A stretch of DNA of 64,000 bases from Leadbetterella sp964563435 (lineage in GTDB: Bacteria > Bacteroidota > Bacteroidia > Cytophagales > Spirosomataceae), in the NCBI GenBank assembly GCA_964563435.1, contig CAZLXI010000019.1, positions 1 to 64,000 on the forward strand. Direction: 5' to 3'. Each line of letters opens with the position of its first letter. The stretch's first letter is position 1. Made by a program: the position numbers and the translations under genes. Under the pieces are notes generated by a model. The model made no database searches. It saw nothing but the letters and a program-made list of their open reading frames with translations, and was not told the DNA's origin. Of this stretch, positions 17,563 through 26,559 are shown one piece after another.

Positions 17563-19443
17563 TTATAATTCTTCCACGTACTTTTCATTGGTTTTATACC
17601 CCTGTTCAGGATGATTATGGGTATAAGGATACCGTTTATCCAGCTTACCGTCTTTTATCATTTGTGGAAATATCTTATTTTTGAGGTAATCTTCTGATTT
17701 GCCGATTTGTCGGGCTATCTCATCCATTTTTATATAGTCGTGTGTGCAGACCCTCATAATTAGTTTTTCCAAATCTGTTCTTAATAACCGGATTGCAACC
17801 ATTGAGGTGTCAACCTTTCCGGCCGAGGTGTCAACCTTTCCGGCCGAGGTGTCAACCTTTCCGGCCGAGGTGTCAACCTTTCTGTCGGGGGTGTCAACCT
17901 TCTCAGAGCTTACAGCACTTTGCTTTAGTTTATAGATCGTCCAGCGGCCGTTATTATCTGACTCGAGATAATCTTCGGCACACAACTTCTTCAACATCCC
18001 TGTTATGTCTGAAGGGTGCATATTAAGCACATACTGTAATCTGTGGTTTGAAATAGAGCCCTCTATCAGGCAAAAGGACAAAGCGGTCAGTTCATCGGGA
18101 GGGAGGGAGCTCAAATCGTCAAAAAAGACCCTCAATTCACTCAGTATCTGCTCGGGAATAACACTAAACATGGGTAAAGTGAGTTTAATCCTGTCGGGCT
18201 GGTTTTCTACTTCCAAAAATGGTCTTCGCCAATGCGACTCCTGCCACCCTGTCATAATTTTATCTACACCACTACCCGCCTTTTCAGCACGGCCTATCAA
18301 CATAAACATTTGTTGTAACGCCGGGTTACGACATTCACTTACGCCCCCCGCATAATATTGCTCCAATGACACGAGAAGTGTACCCGGATTTGAAAACACA
18401 AACTTTTCAATATCCAGCTCAATAATGATATTTCCGCTTAAAGAATAATCTGTATGCACCAGAGCATTAACAAAAGCCTCCCGGAGCGCAATATGTGTAA
18501 GGGATTCATCTGTGCGTTCATCATTATCCAAACGAAAGGGTTTGGGCAAAGTAGAAGACAATTTCGGCCATACTTTCAGATAAAACTGGAGGAGATTACA
18601 CTCCCAGGAACCATCAGGATAAACGCGGTCCGTCCAGCGTATTTTTTCATCTGTCGACAAACGTTCCCTGAAATCCGGGAAATAGTCGGGTAAAACTTCC
18701 TGTTCTTTGATACTATCTTCTTTACCAAACATCAGAAGACCGGCAAGTGTAATGCCTTCCTGTTTCGTTTTTCTATCCCTGCGATAAGCCGATAGCTTTT
18801 TAAGTAATTCAATATCTTCCAATGCCAGCCAGGGATGTCCGGCACGGGTCGAAGAAAATAATTGCCGAAACTGTCGTATACTAACGGGGTCTAAATCCTC
18901 CATCGTAAAATTTTCAAGGATAAGGTTGTCTCTCTTCAGTTCAGTACCGGAATCAGCAAGCATTCTTTTTACTTCATCATCCGTACATCGGTAATCCCCC
19001 TCATGATTCCTTTTGTATGTATTTCCTAACGGATTCCTTGTCAAGTAAACCGGTCTTTCCGTACGTCGGGCAAAAGGCACCCGGATAGCCATTAATTTCT
19101 TCCCCTTAATATCTACTACTTTCAGATCTTCATTTCCCAGAAGATTTATGCTCACGGTATTGGGATTGTTGCAATCGTCCCAAAACTGCTTTTTATATTG
19201 GGTAATCTGATCATCCGACAATCCTTCAAGTGTAAAATAGTCTCTTCTGTCTTTGATTCCGATTACAATAATCCCGTTATTGGTATTAGCAAAGGCGGAA
19301 TACGATTTCCATAATTCTTTAGGGAATCCGTCTTTCCCGGATTTATACTCGATCTCATAATATTCGCCCGGCAAAAATTCACTTTGCAGGAGTCGATATA
19401 ATGAATAGTCATCATCAAAATCAAACAAGTTCAATTGTTTCAT
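17563..19443 (-). CDS. ATP-binding protein with AlbA_2 (Schlafen-like) domain
   Basis: The 626-residue protein has an N-terminal AlbA_2 domain (about residues 20-150: 'EYYEIEYKSGKDGFPKELWK', 'FANTNNGIIVIGIKD'). The middle is a GHKL-type ATP-binding region with 'IALREAFVNALVHTDYSLSG' and 'IELDIEKFVFSNPGTLLVSL', plus 'RNPALQQMFMLIGRAEKAGSG'. C-terminal winged-helix segments follow. The family is annotated as transcriptional regulators or ATP-dependent proteins in mobile and defence regions, and the biochemical role is unsettled. A Lys-Val-Asp-Thr-Ser repeat interrupts the C-terminal part (about residues 513-546). It neighbours an XRE gene and a YhcG-type nuclease, which fits an accessory island. 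Confidence 0.87.
   Translation of the reverse strand: MKQLNLFDFDDDYSLYRLLQSEFLPGEYYEIEYKSGKDGFPKELWKSYSAFANTNNGIIVIGIKDRRDYFTLEGLSDDQITQYKKQFWDDCNNPNTVSINLLGNEDLKVVDIKGKKLMAIRVPFARRTERPVYLTRNPLGNTYKRNHEGDYRCTDDEVKRMLADSGTELKRDNLILENFTMEDLDPVSIRQFRQLFSSTRAGHPWLALEDIELLKKLSAYRRDRKTKQEGITLAGLLMFGKEDSIKEQEVLPDYFPDFRERLSTDEKIRWTDRVYPDGSWECNLLQFYLKVWPKLSSTLPKPFRLDNDERTDESLTHIALREAFVNALVHTDYSLSGNIIIELDIEKFVFSNPGTLLVSLEQYYAGGVSECRNPALQQMFMLIGRAEKAGSGVDKIMTGWQESHWRRPFLEVENQPDRIKLTLPMFSVIPEQILSELRVFFDDLSSLPPDELTALSFCLIEGSISNHRLQYVLNMHPSDITGMLKKLCAEDYLESDNNGRWTIYKLKQSAVSSEKVDTPDRKVDTSAGKVDTSAGKVDTSAGKVDTSMVAIRLLRTDLEKLIMRVCTHDYIKMDEIARQIGKSEDYLKNKIFPQMIKDGKLDKRYPYTHNHPEQGYKTNEKYVEEL
17804..17908. repeat. 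Five tandem 21-bp units inside the AlbA_2 gene
   Basis: Units start at 17804, 17825, 17846, 17867 and 17888. The first three are identical (gaggtgtcaacctttccggcc), and the last two diverge. Being 21 bp, they stay in frame and encode a seven-residue KVDTSAG-type repeat between the middle and the winged-helix end of the protein. Confidence 0.9.
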
Positions 19444-19730
19444 CCCAGATCAGTTTTATCCCGTATTTCTTTAAGACCTTGCTTTTCTTTGTCTGAAATA
19501 TACATCTTTATATTTCAACAGGATCATATTTTTCAAATATCGGCCATTTTCTGAACTACAGATAAAAAATGCGGCAATATCTCTGATTTTCGCCTGCTAC
19601 TGAATCGGTAAGTTCTTATAATTCATTATCTTTGTTTACCCTTAAAATGCGATTTAAAGGGAAGGAGTCAGAGTGCTCCCTATGGCTTACAAATGTATTT
19701 AATCCGCGAGAGTCAATTGATTAAAACAAC

Positions 19731-20147
19731 ATGACAGAGACTACTAAAAACATCCACGAAGGCCGGAACGTGAAGCGCTTCCGGGAGATGCTCGGCGTAA
19801 AGCAGGATGCTTTGGCGTTTGAGCTTGGCGAAGAATGGAACCAGCAAAAGGTTTCTCTTTTGGAGCAGAAGCCCACTATTGATACCGCGCTTTTGGAGCA
19901 AATTTCTGAGGTGCTGAAAATTCCGATTGAAGCATTCCGTAATTTTGATGAGGAAAAGGTGGTGAACATTATTTCCGGCACATTTCACGATGAGTCGGTG
20001 GCGTATGTTAACAACTATAAATTCAATATCAATCCTTTAGAAGAAATCAAAAGACTACACGAAGAAAAGATCGCGCTTTATGAACGCATGCTGAAAGAAA
20101 AGGATGAAATGATGGTGCGGATGGAGCAGCTGATTAGGGCGAAATAA
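19731..20147 (+). CDS. XRE-family HTH regulator with C-terminal coiled coil
   Basis: The 138-residue protein has an N-terminal helix-turn-helix (about residues 12-68: 'VKRFREMLGVKQDALAFELG', 'QQKVSLLEQKPTIDTALLEQ', 'VLKIPIEAF'). This is a Bacteroidota type often found alone in variable regions. A linker of about 30 residues follows, then a C-terminal coiled coil ('EIKRLHEEKIALYERMLKEK'). It is likely a DNA-binding dimer. It starts 287 bp upstream-divergent from the AlbA_2 gene and 262 bp before the YhcG-type nuclease in the same direction. The 19444-19730 gap is AT-rich without a gene. Confidence 0.87.
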   Translation: MTETTKNIHEGRNVKRFREMLGVKQDALAFELGEEWNQQKVSLLEQKPTIDTALLEQISEVLKIPIEAFRNFDEEKVVNIISGTFHDESVAYVNNYKFNINPLEEIKRLHEEKIALYERMLKEKDEMMVRMEQLIRAK

Positions 20148-20216
20148 GGCTAATCTTCCTTTTAACTATTCAGAAACCAATTCCTGGGTCGGCAACCCAA
20201 GAATTTGTGTCGAAGC

Positions 20217-20374
20217 AGATTCTTCGGCTTGCCTAGACTCTGCTTGCTTACCAAAAATAGCATCAGGTCAAAATTTGCACACGTTACACACAATCCGGAG
20301 CATTCGGGGTTTAAGCTGAGATATTACCGTGTCTTTTTATAAGGTAATCAGAGTTTCGGCAAGCCGAAGACTCT
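20217..20374. repeat. Inverted repeat in front of the YhcG-type nuclease gene
   Basis: A 26-nt arm at 20217-20242 (with tcttcggcttgcc) and its near reverse complement at 20349-20374 (ggcaagccgaaga) face each other across about 106 bp. Around three positions mismatch. The spacer is non-coding, and the right arm ends 35 bp before the ATG at 20410. Confidence 0.65.
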
Positions 20375-20409
20375 GATCGAAGAAATCTTTACTGACCACA
20401 CAAGAACCC

Positions 20410-21543
20410 ATGAATTTTAAAAATTTAGCTTTTCGCATACAGCGAACCAATGATTTTTTACATCAAAATGCCGTAAAGGCTGTCAACAGGCACATTACAC
20501 TCAGAAACTGGCTTATCGGTTTTTATATTGTAGAATTTGAACAGAAGGGAAATGACCGGGCTCAATATGGAAACAGATTGATTGTTGAGCTTTCCAAAGC
20601 CATCAAAATAAAAGGACTCTCGGAAACTAATTTGAAATTATGCCGTCAGTTTTACAGTACTTATCCGCAAATTTCCGGCTTGTGTACCCCCCAACTCAAT
20701 ACTCAGAATGCAGTTCTCTCAATTGGTCAGTCGGCGACTGACGAATTGCAGGTTATTGAACGTCTGTTAAATTTGATTAGTCAGTCAGCTGCTGACCCAT
20801 CTACGAACAATGATAATTATCTGCACACGTTTGTTTTCTCTACATCGTTCACGCACCTTGTGGAGCTGATAAAAATAGACGATCCCACGAAAAGGCGATT
20901 TTACGAGTTGTTGATTTTGCAGGTCCAACCTTCCGTAAAAGAGCTAAAGCGACAGATCAATACCCTCACCTACGAAAGGGTGGGATTGTCGGGAGACCTC
21001 AAAGGTTCATTTGATGAAATAATGCACAAGATTAAGCCACATCAAACTACTGATCTGGTAAAGTCACATTATTTTTTCGAGTTTCTCGATATCCGGCAGC
21101 CGCATTTAATAGAAGAGGGTGAATTAGAACATGCCCTTATTGAGCATTTGCAACAATTTATTATCGAACTCGGTAACGGATTCTGTTTTGAGGCCCGGCA
21201 AAAACGATTACTGATTGGGGATGAATACTACTTTATTGATTTGGTTTTTTATCATCGAATTTTGAAATGCCACGTTTTAGTTGAACTGAAAACGGAAATT
21301 GCCAGACATGAACATATCGGGCAATTGACGTCGTATCTCAATTACTACAAGAAAAATATCCGGGAAAGCACTGACAATCCGCCTGTCGGAATATTGCTTG
21401 TTACGCATCAAAATAAAGCCCTGGTAGAGTATGCTATTTCCGATAGTGATCTTGATATTTTTGTAAGCAAATACCAGTTGCAGCTGCCTGATAAGGCGAA
21501 ACTTGAGGCTTTCATAAATAACGAATTAAAAAACACAAAATAA
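20410..21543 (+). CDS. YhcG/DUF1016-family PDDEXK nuclease domain protein
   Basis: The 377-residue protein has the DUF1016 layout. An N-terminal helical domain contains 'LRNWLIGFYIVEFEQKGNDR' and 'YGNRLIVELSKAI'. A C-terminal PDDEXK-fold domain has 'IGDEYYFIDLVFYHRILKCH' and 'VLVELKTE' (about residues 270-298), in which the D...ExK catalytic residues are present, then 'HIGQLTSYLNYYKKNI'. The family is a predicted nuclease found in restriction-modification loci and mobile islands. Activity and target are not established. The middle (about residues 85-150) is less typical, with repeated 'SQS' stretches. No methylase or specificity gene is beside it. Confidence 0.9.
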   Translation: MNFKNLAFRIQRTNDFLHQNAVKAVNRHITLRNWLIGFYIVEFEQKGNDRAQYGNRLIVELSKAIKIKGLSETNLKLCRQFYSTYPQISGLCTPQLNTQNAVLSIGQSATDELQVIERLLNLISQSAADPSTNNDNYLHTFVFSTSFTHLVELIKIDDPTKRRFYELLILQVQPSVKELKRQINTLTYERVGLSGDLKGSFDEIMHKIKPHQTTDLVKSHYFFEFLDIRQPHLIEEGELEHALIEHLQQFIIELGNGFCFEARQKRLLIGDEYYFIDLVFYHRILKCHVLVELKTEIARHEHIGQLTSYLNYYKKNIRESTDNPPVGILLVTHQNKALVEYAISDSDLDIFVSKYQLQLPDKAKLEAFINNELKNTK

Positions 21544-21604
21544 ATCCTCCCGGCCGCGGAAAGTTCTGTTATTCGGAAGTATGGTGGATTCCTGATTTTA
21601 TCCT

Positions 21605-22984
21605 CTACCTGAGCTCCTGCTCCGTCATCGGAAGCGCCGTCACAAACCTGTTCAGCTTCTCGCCGGGCGTTTCATAGTGAATACTGCCCGAATGTAGCTG
21701 AATGATGCGGTGAGCCAGCACCAGCCCGAGGCCGAAGCCGGGCTTGTCTTTGCTGTTCATGCCCCGGAAGAAATGGCTGAAGAGAAACCGATGTTCATCC
21801 GGGGAAAGGGTTTTTCCGGTATTGGTAAAGCTTACTTTTACGGTTTCGGGATCCGGAAGCTCCAGTGTTACTTCCACTTTCCGGTCATCGGAGTAGGTTA
21901 CTCCGTTAAGCAGCAGGTTCTGAAAAGCCTGCTTCATCAGCAGGCGGTTAGCACGGATATAGAGCTGGCTTTCTTCGAAGGGCTCTGCGGGGTAATTCAG
22001 CTCAAAGGTATATTGCGGATGTACTCGGTTAAGTTCGCCGATAATATCAAACAGCAATTCATCTACCCGCATACGCACTTTATGCACCTCCTGGCCGGAA
22101 TCAATTTTTGAAATTTCCAGCAGTACATTAATAATGCCGCCCAGCCCCTTGGCGTTATCCGTCAGCCGGGTGAGCTGAAGTTTTAGCTGATCGATATCCT
22201 CCTCTTTCTGCAGCTTCTCCAGTTCAGACACCAGGATGGCCACCGGCGTTTTCAGCTCGTGAGAAATGTGGTGGATGGTGTGCTTCTGAAACACAAAAGA
22301 TTCACGGGTTCTGTCGAGCAGCTCGTTAAACTTATCGGTGAGGTTTCTCAGCTCGGAGGTGGTGGTATCGACTTCAATTTTGGAAGAATCTTCTACCTCC
22401 AGCTTACTCAGCTTTTCAGAAAGCGCTACAATAGGCCGGGAGATAATATGGGAAAGATGCCGGGTGATCAGCCATACCACCAGCGTAAAAACCAGGAACA
22501 TTCCGATGAGCAGTTTGCCCAGAAAATCTCTTTTGGAGTACCCTTCTGAGTCAAATGCCTTGCTGATGGCATAATATGCCCTTCCCTCAAATTCAAGGTA
22601 CACACCCACTATATCATAGTCACCGCTCTTGGTTTCGATCCAGCGTTTCCCCGGCGACAGGTCATTGATGATCTGTGCCGCACTCCTGATCTCAAGGTTG
22701 TCGATACTGGAAAACACCAGCTCCTTGGAGCGGTCGTAGATCAGGAGTTTCTCATCATAAAAATCATGAATATCCTGCTCGTCGAGCAGCAGGGAAAGCT
22801 GCTCGCTCTGCTTCTTATGCTCATTCACCAGCCTTACGGTATAGGTGATCTTTTCAAGCTGCTGCTGCTGGAATTCCTCCTCGCGGTATTCCGAAAACAG
22901 GTACCAGATCACCACAAACGAAATAAGGGTCAGACCCGTGACCGTAAAGGAGAAGTAAAGCAGTATTTTATTCCTTATTTTCAT
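21605..22984 (-). CDS. HAMP-containing sensor histidine kinase
   Basis: This 459-residue membrane kinase has two membrane helices (about residues 7-28 and 155-178, 'FLGKLLIGMFLVFTLVVWLI') around a periplasmic sensor of about 125 residues, then a HAMP linker. The H-box is 'HHISHELKTPVAILVSELEKL' (His near 241), the N-box 'KQAFQNLLLNGVTYSDD' near 355, and the G-box 'GFGLGLVLAHRII' near 420. It autophosphorylates and passes phosphate to the response regulator, whose gene precedes it with a 4-bp overlap. The ligand is unknown. Proximity to the RND operon makes a metal or envelope signal plausible, but that is only inference. Confidence 0.93.
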   Translation of the reverse strand: MKIRNKILLYFSFTVTGLTLISFVVIWYLFSEYREEEFQQQQLEKITYTVRLVNEHKKQSEQLSLLLDEQDIHDFYDEKLLIYDRSKELVFSSIDNLEIRSAAQIINDLSPGKRWIETKSGDYDIVGVYLEFEGRAYYAISKAFDSEGYSKRDFLGKLLIGMFLVFTLVVWLITRHLSHIISRPIVALSEKLSKLEVEDSSKIEVDTTTSELRNLTDKFNELLDRTRESFVFQKHTIHHISHELKTPVAILVSELEKLQKEEDIDQLKLQLTRLTDNAKGLGGIINVLLEISKIDSGQEVHKVRMRVDELLFDIIGELNRVHPQYTFELNYPAEPFEESQLYIRANRLLMKQAFQNLLLNGVTYSDDRKVEVTLELPDPETVKVSFTNTGKTLSPDEHRFLFSHFFRGMNSKDKPGFGLGLVLAHRIIQLHSGSIHYETPGEKLNRFVTALPMTEQELR

Positions 22985-23673
22985 TCCGGATCAATGTAGT
23001 AGCCGTAACCTACTTTCGTTTTTATAGAGTTTTGGTCAAAGGGTTTATCGAGTTTGTTTCTCAGGAAATTAATATAAACTTCAATGGTATTGGTATTCAC
23101 ATCAAGAGAAGTTCCCCATATCTCGCGGATCAGCTCATTTTTGGAAACCAGCTCGCCGGGTGTTTCACACAGTTTTACCAGGATCTGGTACTCCCGGGGG
23201 GTCAGCGCAATCTCTCTCCCCTGCCTTTCCACCTTCCTTTTCGCCGTGTTTATCCGGATATCCCCCACCGAAAGACAGGTTCTCTTTCCACTTCCCGGGG
23301 AACCTCCTGCCGAAGGGTTTCTTTTCAGCAATGACTGCACCCGCAGCAGCAGTTCACGCATATAGAAAGGTTTGGTGAGGTAATCATCCGCCCCGAAGTC
23401 AAAACCCCGCACCTTATCTTCCAGCTCTCCGAAAGCGGTCAGCATAATCACAGGAGTATAGTCATTCTGTTTCCGGAAAGACTGTAGCAGGTCAAAACCG
23501 GTTTTGCCGGGCAGATTGACATCCATGATAAGGCAGTCATAGGTGTTTTTCTGCAGCATCCGCTCCGCCAGCAGTCCGTCATACACGTTCTCCACCCCGT
23601 AATCTTCTGCTTCAAAAGCTTCACGGATGTTGCGGCTAAGGGTCGGATCATCTTCGATAATCAGGATTTTCAT
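22981..23673 (-). CDS. OmpR-family response regulator
   Basis: The 230-residue protein has a receiver domain with the acidic pocket ('IIEDDPTLSRN'), the phospho-acceptor Asp in 'LIMDVNLPGKTGFD' near residue 51, the switch Thr in 'VIMLTAFGE' and Lys in 'DYLTKPFYMRELLLRV'. A winged-helix DNA-binding domain follows ('LTPREYQILVKLCETPGELV', 'TIEVYINFLRNKLD'). It is the first gene of a two-gene operon with the kinase. CusR/CzcR-type metal regulators belong to this family, but the sequence does not decide the target. Confidence 0.94.
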   Translation of the reverse strand: MKILIIEDDPTLSRNIREAFEAEDYGVENVYDGLLAERMLQKNTYDCLIMDVNLPGKTGFDLLQSFRKQNDYTPVIMLTAFGELEDKVRGFDFGADDYLTKPFYMRELLLRVQSLLKRNPSAGGSPGSGKRTCLSVGDIRINTAKRKVERQGREIALTPREYQILVKLCETPGELVSKNELIREIWGTSLDVNTNTIEVYINFLRNKLDKPFDQNSIKTKVGYGYYIDPE

Positions 23674-23796
23674 ACAGGTAAATATACGGCTGAAAACAGA
23701 ATAAATTTATGACCGTTAACTAAGTTTCCGGAACACATACCTTTTTTAACCGTTAGCTTTTTGATAATTTGTCAGCCAACAAACGTCAAACATACT

Positions 23797-24153
23797 ATGC
23801 GATCAGCCTCCTTATTGTTCGTTCTTTTCTGCATACTAAGCTGCCGGAAAAACGATCCCGGCAACGTACCATTGCCCGGATCCTGCGAATTCACAAAAGA
23901 AAGGGGATGGACCGTAGAGGTTAACCTCCATAATGTAAACGCACGGATAGTTCGTGATTTCCGCCGCGACAGCGTTGCGCGGTATCTCCTTGTCCTGAAG
24001 GAACCTCCCCTAACTGTCTTTTCCTGCAATCTGCCTGAGGCGTTTAAAGCAGACAGCATACAGGTTATTATTTCGGGTAAGATTTATACCCATCCAACCA
24101 TAGACTTAGACTACCTCCCGCTGGAATTAACCGCTATTGCACTGGCCGACTAA
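23797..24153 (+). CDS. Small hypothetical lipoprotein
   Basis: From the ATG at 23797 the product is 118 residues with a lipoprotein signal (MRSASLLFVLFCILSC). The mature part is short and beta-rich ('WTVEVNLHNVNARIVRDFR', 'DSIQVIISGKIYTHPTIDLD'). It resembles other small Bacteroidota lipoproteins but no named family. The frame stays open 12 codons upstream to a TTG at 23761, but the signal peptide fits the ATG better. It is divergent from the response-regulator operon. Confidence 0.68.
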   Translation: MRSASLLFVLFCILSCRKNDPGNVPLPGSCEFTKERGWTVEVNLHNVNARIVRDFRRDSVARYLLVLKEPPLTVFSCNLPEAFKADSIQVIISGKIYTHPTIDLDYLPLELTAIALAD

Positions 24154-24299
24154 GTAATCTGCCAAAGCCTTGTTTACAACGGCCTGTATTATTTCTCCAT
24201 TAAAAAGCTTCGTGGAGTAGTCCTGCCATACCCTTTTGACGTACTATTTTCGTAACTTGCTTTCGTATTTCGAAGGTATGCAGAACTAATTTTATACAA

Positions 24300-25700
24300 A
24301 TGCAAAGAAGAAATTTTTTCAGAAACAGCGCCCTTGCCATTGCAGGCACTTCACTCTTTTCCGGCCACGAGGTACTGGCCAATAGCTTTTCGAACAAAAA
24401 AGCGAAAAATATCATCTTCCTGATCAGCGACGGCATGAGCACAGGCACCCTGCACATGGCCAATCTGCACAGTGAAAGAACCTTTGGAAGGAGCAGCCAC
24501 TGGATCAATCTCTATAAGGAAAGAAAGGCGGTACGCGCATTGATGGATACGCAGTCGGCCAACTCCATTGTCACGGACTCCGCCGCCGCCAGCTCTTCAT
24601 TTGGCGGAGGTTTCCGGGTGAATAACGGCTCCCTGAACATCAGTCCGGAAGGAAAGGCAAATATGCCGATCTGGCAAAAATTCAAGAAAAAGGGGAAAAA
24701 GGCCGGCGTAGTAACTTCTGTAACCGTCACCCATGCTACTCCGGCAGGTTTCTGTGTGAATGTTAAAAACAGGGGATCCGAACAGGAAATTGCTGATCAG
24801 TACCTCGAAATCGGCCTGGATGTGATCATGGGCGGTGGCGACGAACATTTCAGTGCCGAAACCCGAAAAGATAAGAAAGACATGTATGCCGCCTTTAAGG
24901 CCAAAGGATACCAGGTCATGAAGACCCGGCAGGAACTTCTGAATGCCGATGCGAGCCGGCCGGCAGTAGGCATCTTCACCCAGGGGGGAATTCCGTACGC
25001 TATTGACCGGGAAAATGATGCCGACCTGAAGAAAAATACCCCCAGCCTGGCAGAGATGTCTCAAAAAGCCATCGATATCCTGAGTAAAAATCCGGAAGGA
25101 TTTGTATTACAGATTGAAGGCGGAAAAGTAGACTGGGCCGCTCACGCCAACGATATCTCCGGCCTTTTGTATGATCAGCTGGCTTTTGATGAAGCGGTAA
25201 AGGTGGCTATTGATTTTGCTGAAAAAGATAAAAATACACTGGTAATCATGACCACCGACCATGGGAATGCTAACCCCGGCACCATCTCCGGCAGCAAGGC
25301 CAATGCGGGTTTCGACAGCATCAGGGGCTATAAAAAAACCAACGAGTGGCTGCTGAACCAGATCACAAAAGATACTTCTGCCGGTCAGATCAAAGACCTG
25401 ATCCATGCCACCCACGGTATTTCGGCTGCCGAAGATGAAATAAAAAAAATAAAGTCATACTATGATGAGATTGTACGGGGAGAAGACGGCCTGTATAACT
25501 ACCGGAAGGTGCCTTTTAAACTTTATTCTGAAATTCAGCAAAAGTACAATTCCATCGGCTGGATCAGCATGAGCCATTCCTCTGATCATGTGGAAGTAGC
25601 CGCGTTCGGGCCGGGGAGTGAACTTCTGAAGCCCTATTGCCTGAATACCGACCTGCATTACCTGATGCTGGAAGCCGCTGAAGTGGAGAATAAATTCTAA
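24300..25700 (+). CDS. Alkaline phosphatase (PhoA family), probable Tat substrate
   Basis: The 466-residue product starts with a twin-arginine-like signal (MQRRNFFRNSALAIAGTSLF). The alkaline phosphatase core has the metal site 'IIFLISDGMSTGTLHMAN', the nucleophile Ser in 'VTDSAAASSSFGGG' near residue 94, 'GGKVDWAAHANDI' and the second metal site 'VIMTTDHGNANPGT'. The C-terminal His ligand is likely in 'SHSSDHVEVAAFGPGSE'. It removes phosphate from monoesters outside the cytoplasm to supply phosphate. The Tat route would let the enzyme load metals before export. No Pho box was identified upstream, and no partner genes lie nearby. Confidence 0.93.
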   Translation: MQRRNFFRNSALAIAGTSLFSGHEVLANSFSNKKAKNIIFLISDGMSTGTLHMANLHSERTFGRSSHWINLYKERKAVRALMDTQSANSIVTDSAAASSSFGGGFRVNNGSLNISPEGKANMPIWQKFKKKGKKAGVVTSVTVTHATPAGFCVNVKNRGSEQEIADQYLEIGLDVIMGGGDEHFSAETRKDKKDMYAAFKAKGYQVMKTRQELLNADASRPAVGIFTQGGIPYAIDRENDADLKKNTPSLAEMSQKAIDILSKNPEGFVLQIEGGKVDWAAHANDISGLLYDQLAFDEAVKVAIDFAEKDKNTLVIMTTDHGNANPGTISGSKANAGFDSIRGYKKTNEWLLNQITKDTSAGQIKDLIHATHGISAAEDEIKKIKSYYDEIVRGEDGLYNYRKVPFKLYSEIQQKYNSIGWISMSHSSDHVEVAAFGPGSELLKPYCLNTDLHYLMLEAAEVENKF

Positions 25701-25711
25701 GGAGTGCCCGC

Positions 25712-25898
25712 GGGCTTCGACAGGCTCAGCCTGACATGGGGGTAGAATCTGCCTGACTGGGGGTAGATTAGTCTCACCAGGGGTAGATTAGTCTGACTAG
25801 GGGTAGAATCTGCCTGAAATGATATGGGTTCTGCCTGACATCTGATACGACCCAGCCAATAAAGCGTCAGCATCTGTCACCCTGAGCCTGTCGAAGGG
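25712..25898. repeat. Second element with CCTTCGACAGGCTCAGGGTG-type ends and internal ~21-bp repeats
   Basis: The left end (25712-25735, with ttcgacaggctcagcctgaca) is nearly the reverse complement of the right end (25875-25898). The interior (about 25731-25835) is an imperfect tandem repeat of about 20-22 bp built on 'ctgactgggggtagattagt'. It fills the gap between the convergent alkaline phosphatase and thioesterase genes. Confidence 0.8.
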
Positions 25899-25942
25899 TG
25901 CGCAGAACTGCCCGAAATACATGTAGAGATACGCTCTCAGGA

Positions 25943-26329
25943 TTAATCGACAATCCGTACCGGCTTCTTGTTATCGTCGATTGCCACAAAAGTAAATGCC
26001 CCGGAGATGGCTTTCTCCCTGAAATCAGAGTACATTTCCTCTACGAAAATATCTACCTGTACTTTCAGGCTGGCATTGCCTACATGGGATATACTGCCCA
26101 CCAGCTCAATGATGGTACCCGCCGGAATGGGGTGTTTAAAATCAATTTTATCGGACGACACCGTCACCATCTTTTTCCGTGAAAAACGGGTAGCCGCCAT
26201 AAAGGCCACTTCATCCATCAACTGCATGGCCATTCCGCCAAAAAGGGTGTCGTAATGGTTGGTGGTGTTTGGGAAAACCGTTTTAAAAGTCCGCGTTTCT
26301 GCGGCGGCAATTTTTTCTTCTAAAGACAT
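25943..26329 (-). CDS. Acyl-CoA thioesterase (hot-dog fold, YciA-like)
   Basis: The 128-residue protein has the single hot-dog fold of the YciA/BACH group: 'VFPNTTNHYDTLFGGMAMQL' (catalytic Asn/Asp region), 'DEVAFMAATRFSRKKMVTVS' and 'DKIDFKHPIPAGTIIELVGS'. It hydrolyses acyl-CoA to free acid and CoA, with preference not predictable here. It is cytoplasmic, probably hexameric as in relatives, and stands alone. The short Lys/Arg tail is normal for the group. Confidence 0.9.
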   Translation of the reverse strand: MSLEEKIAAAETRTFKTVFPNTTNHYDTLFGGMAMQLMDEVAFMAATRFSRKKMVTVSSDKIDFKHPIPAGTIIELVGSISHVGNASLKVQVDIFVEEMYSDFREKAISGAFTFVAIDDNKKPVRIVD

Positions 26330-26559
26330 ATTTTTATCAGTATAAATTAAATGTCAGCCTTGAACCGGGCGAACCGATATCAGCAAGCAGCAGCGGCTAA
26401 GCGTATCCCGGCAGGTTGCTGAGCTGACAGCCATCTCATCAGTATACAATGTAGCGATTAACAGTCAGAAACTATACGGGACCTCAGAACGACCTGTTCA
26501 TTGGCGACCTGAGGAATGCCTCGTGGTTTCGCTCAGCCGGTGTTTCTAATTTCTACCTG

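Noticed and set aside
17793..18026. Regular repeats at 17804-17908 that could look like a CRISPR array
   Set aside because: Units are contiguous 21-mers with no spacers and are in frame inside a gene.
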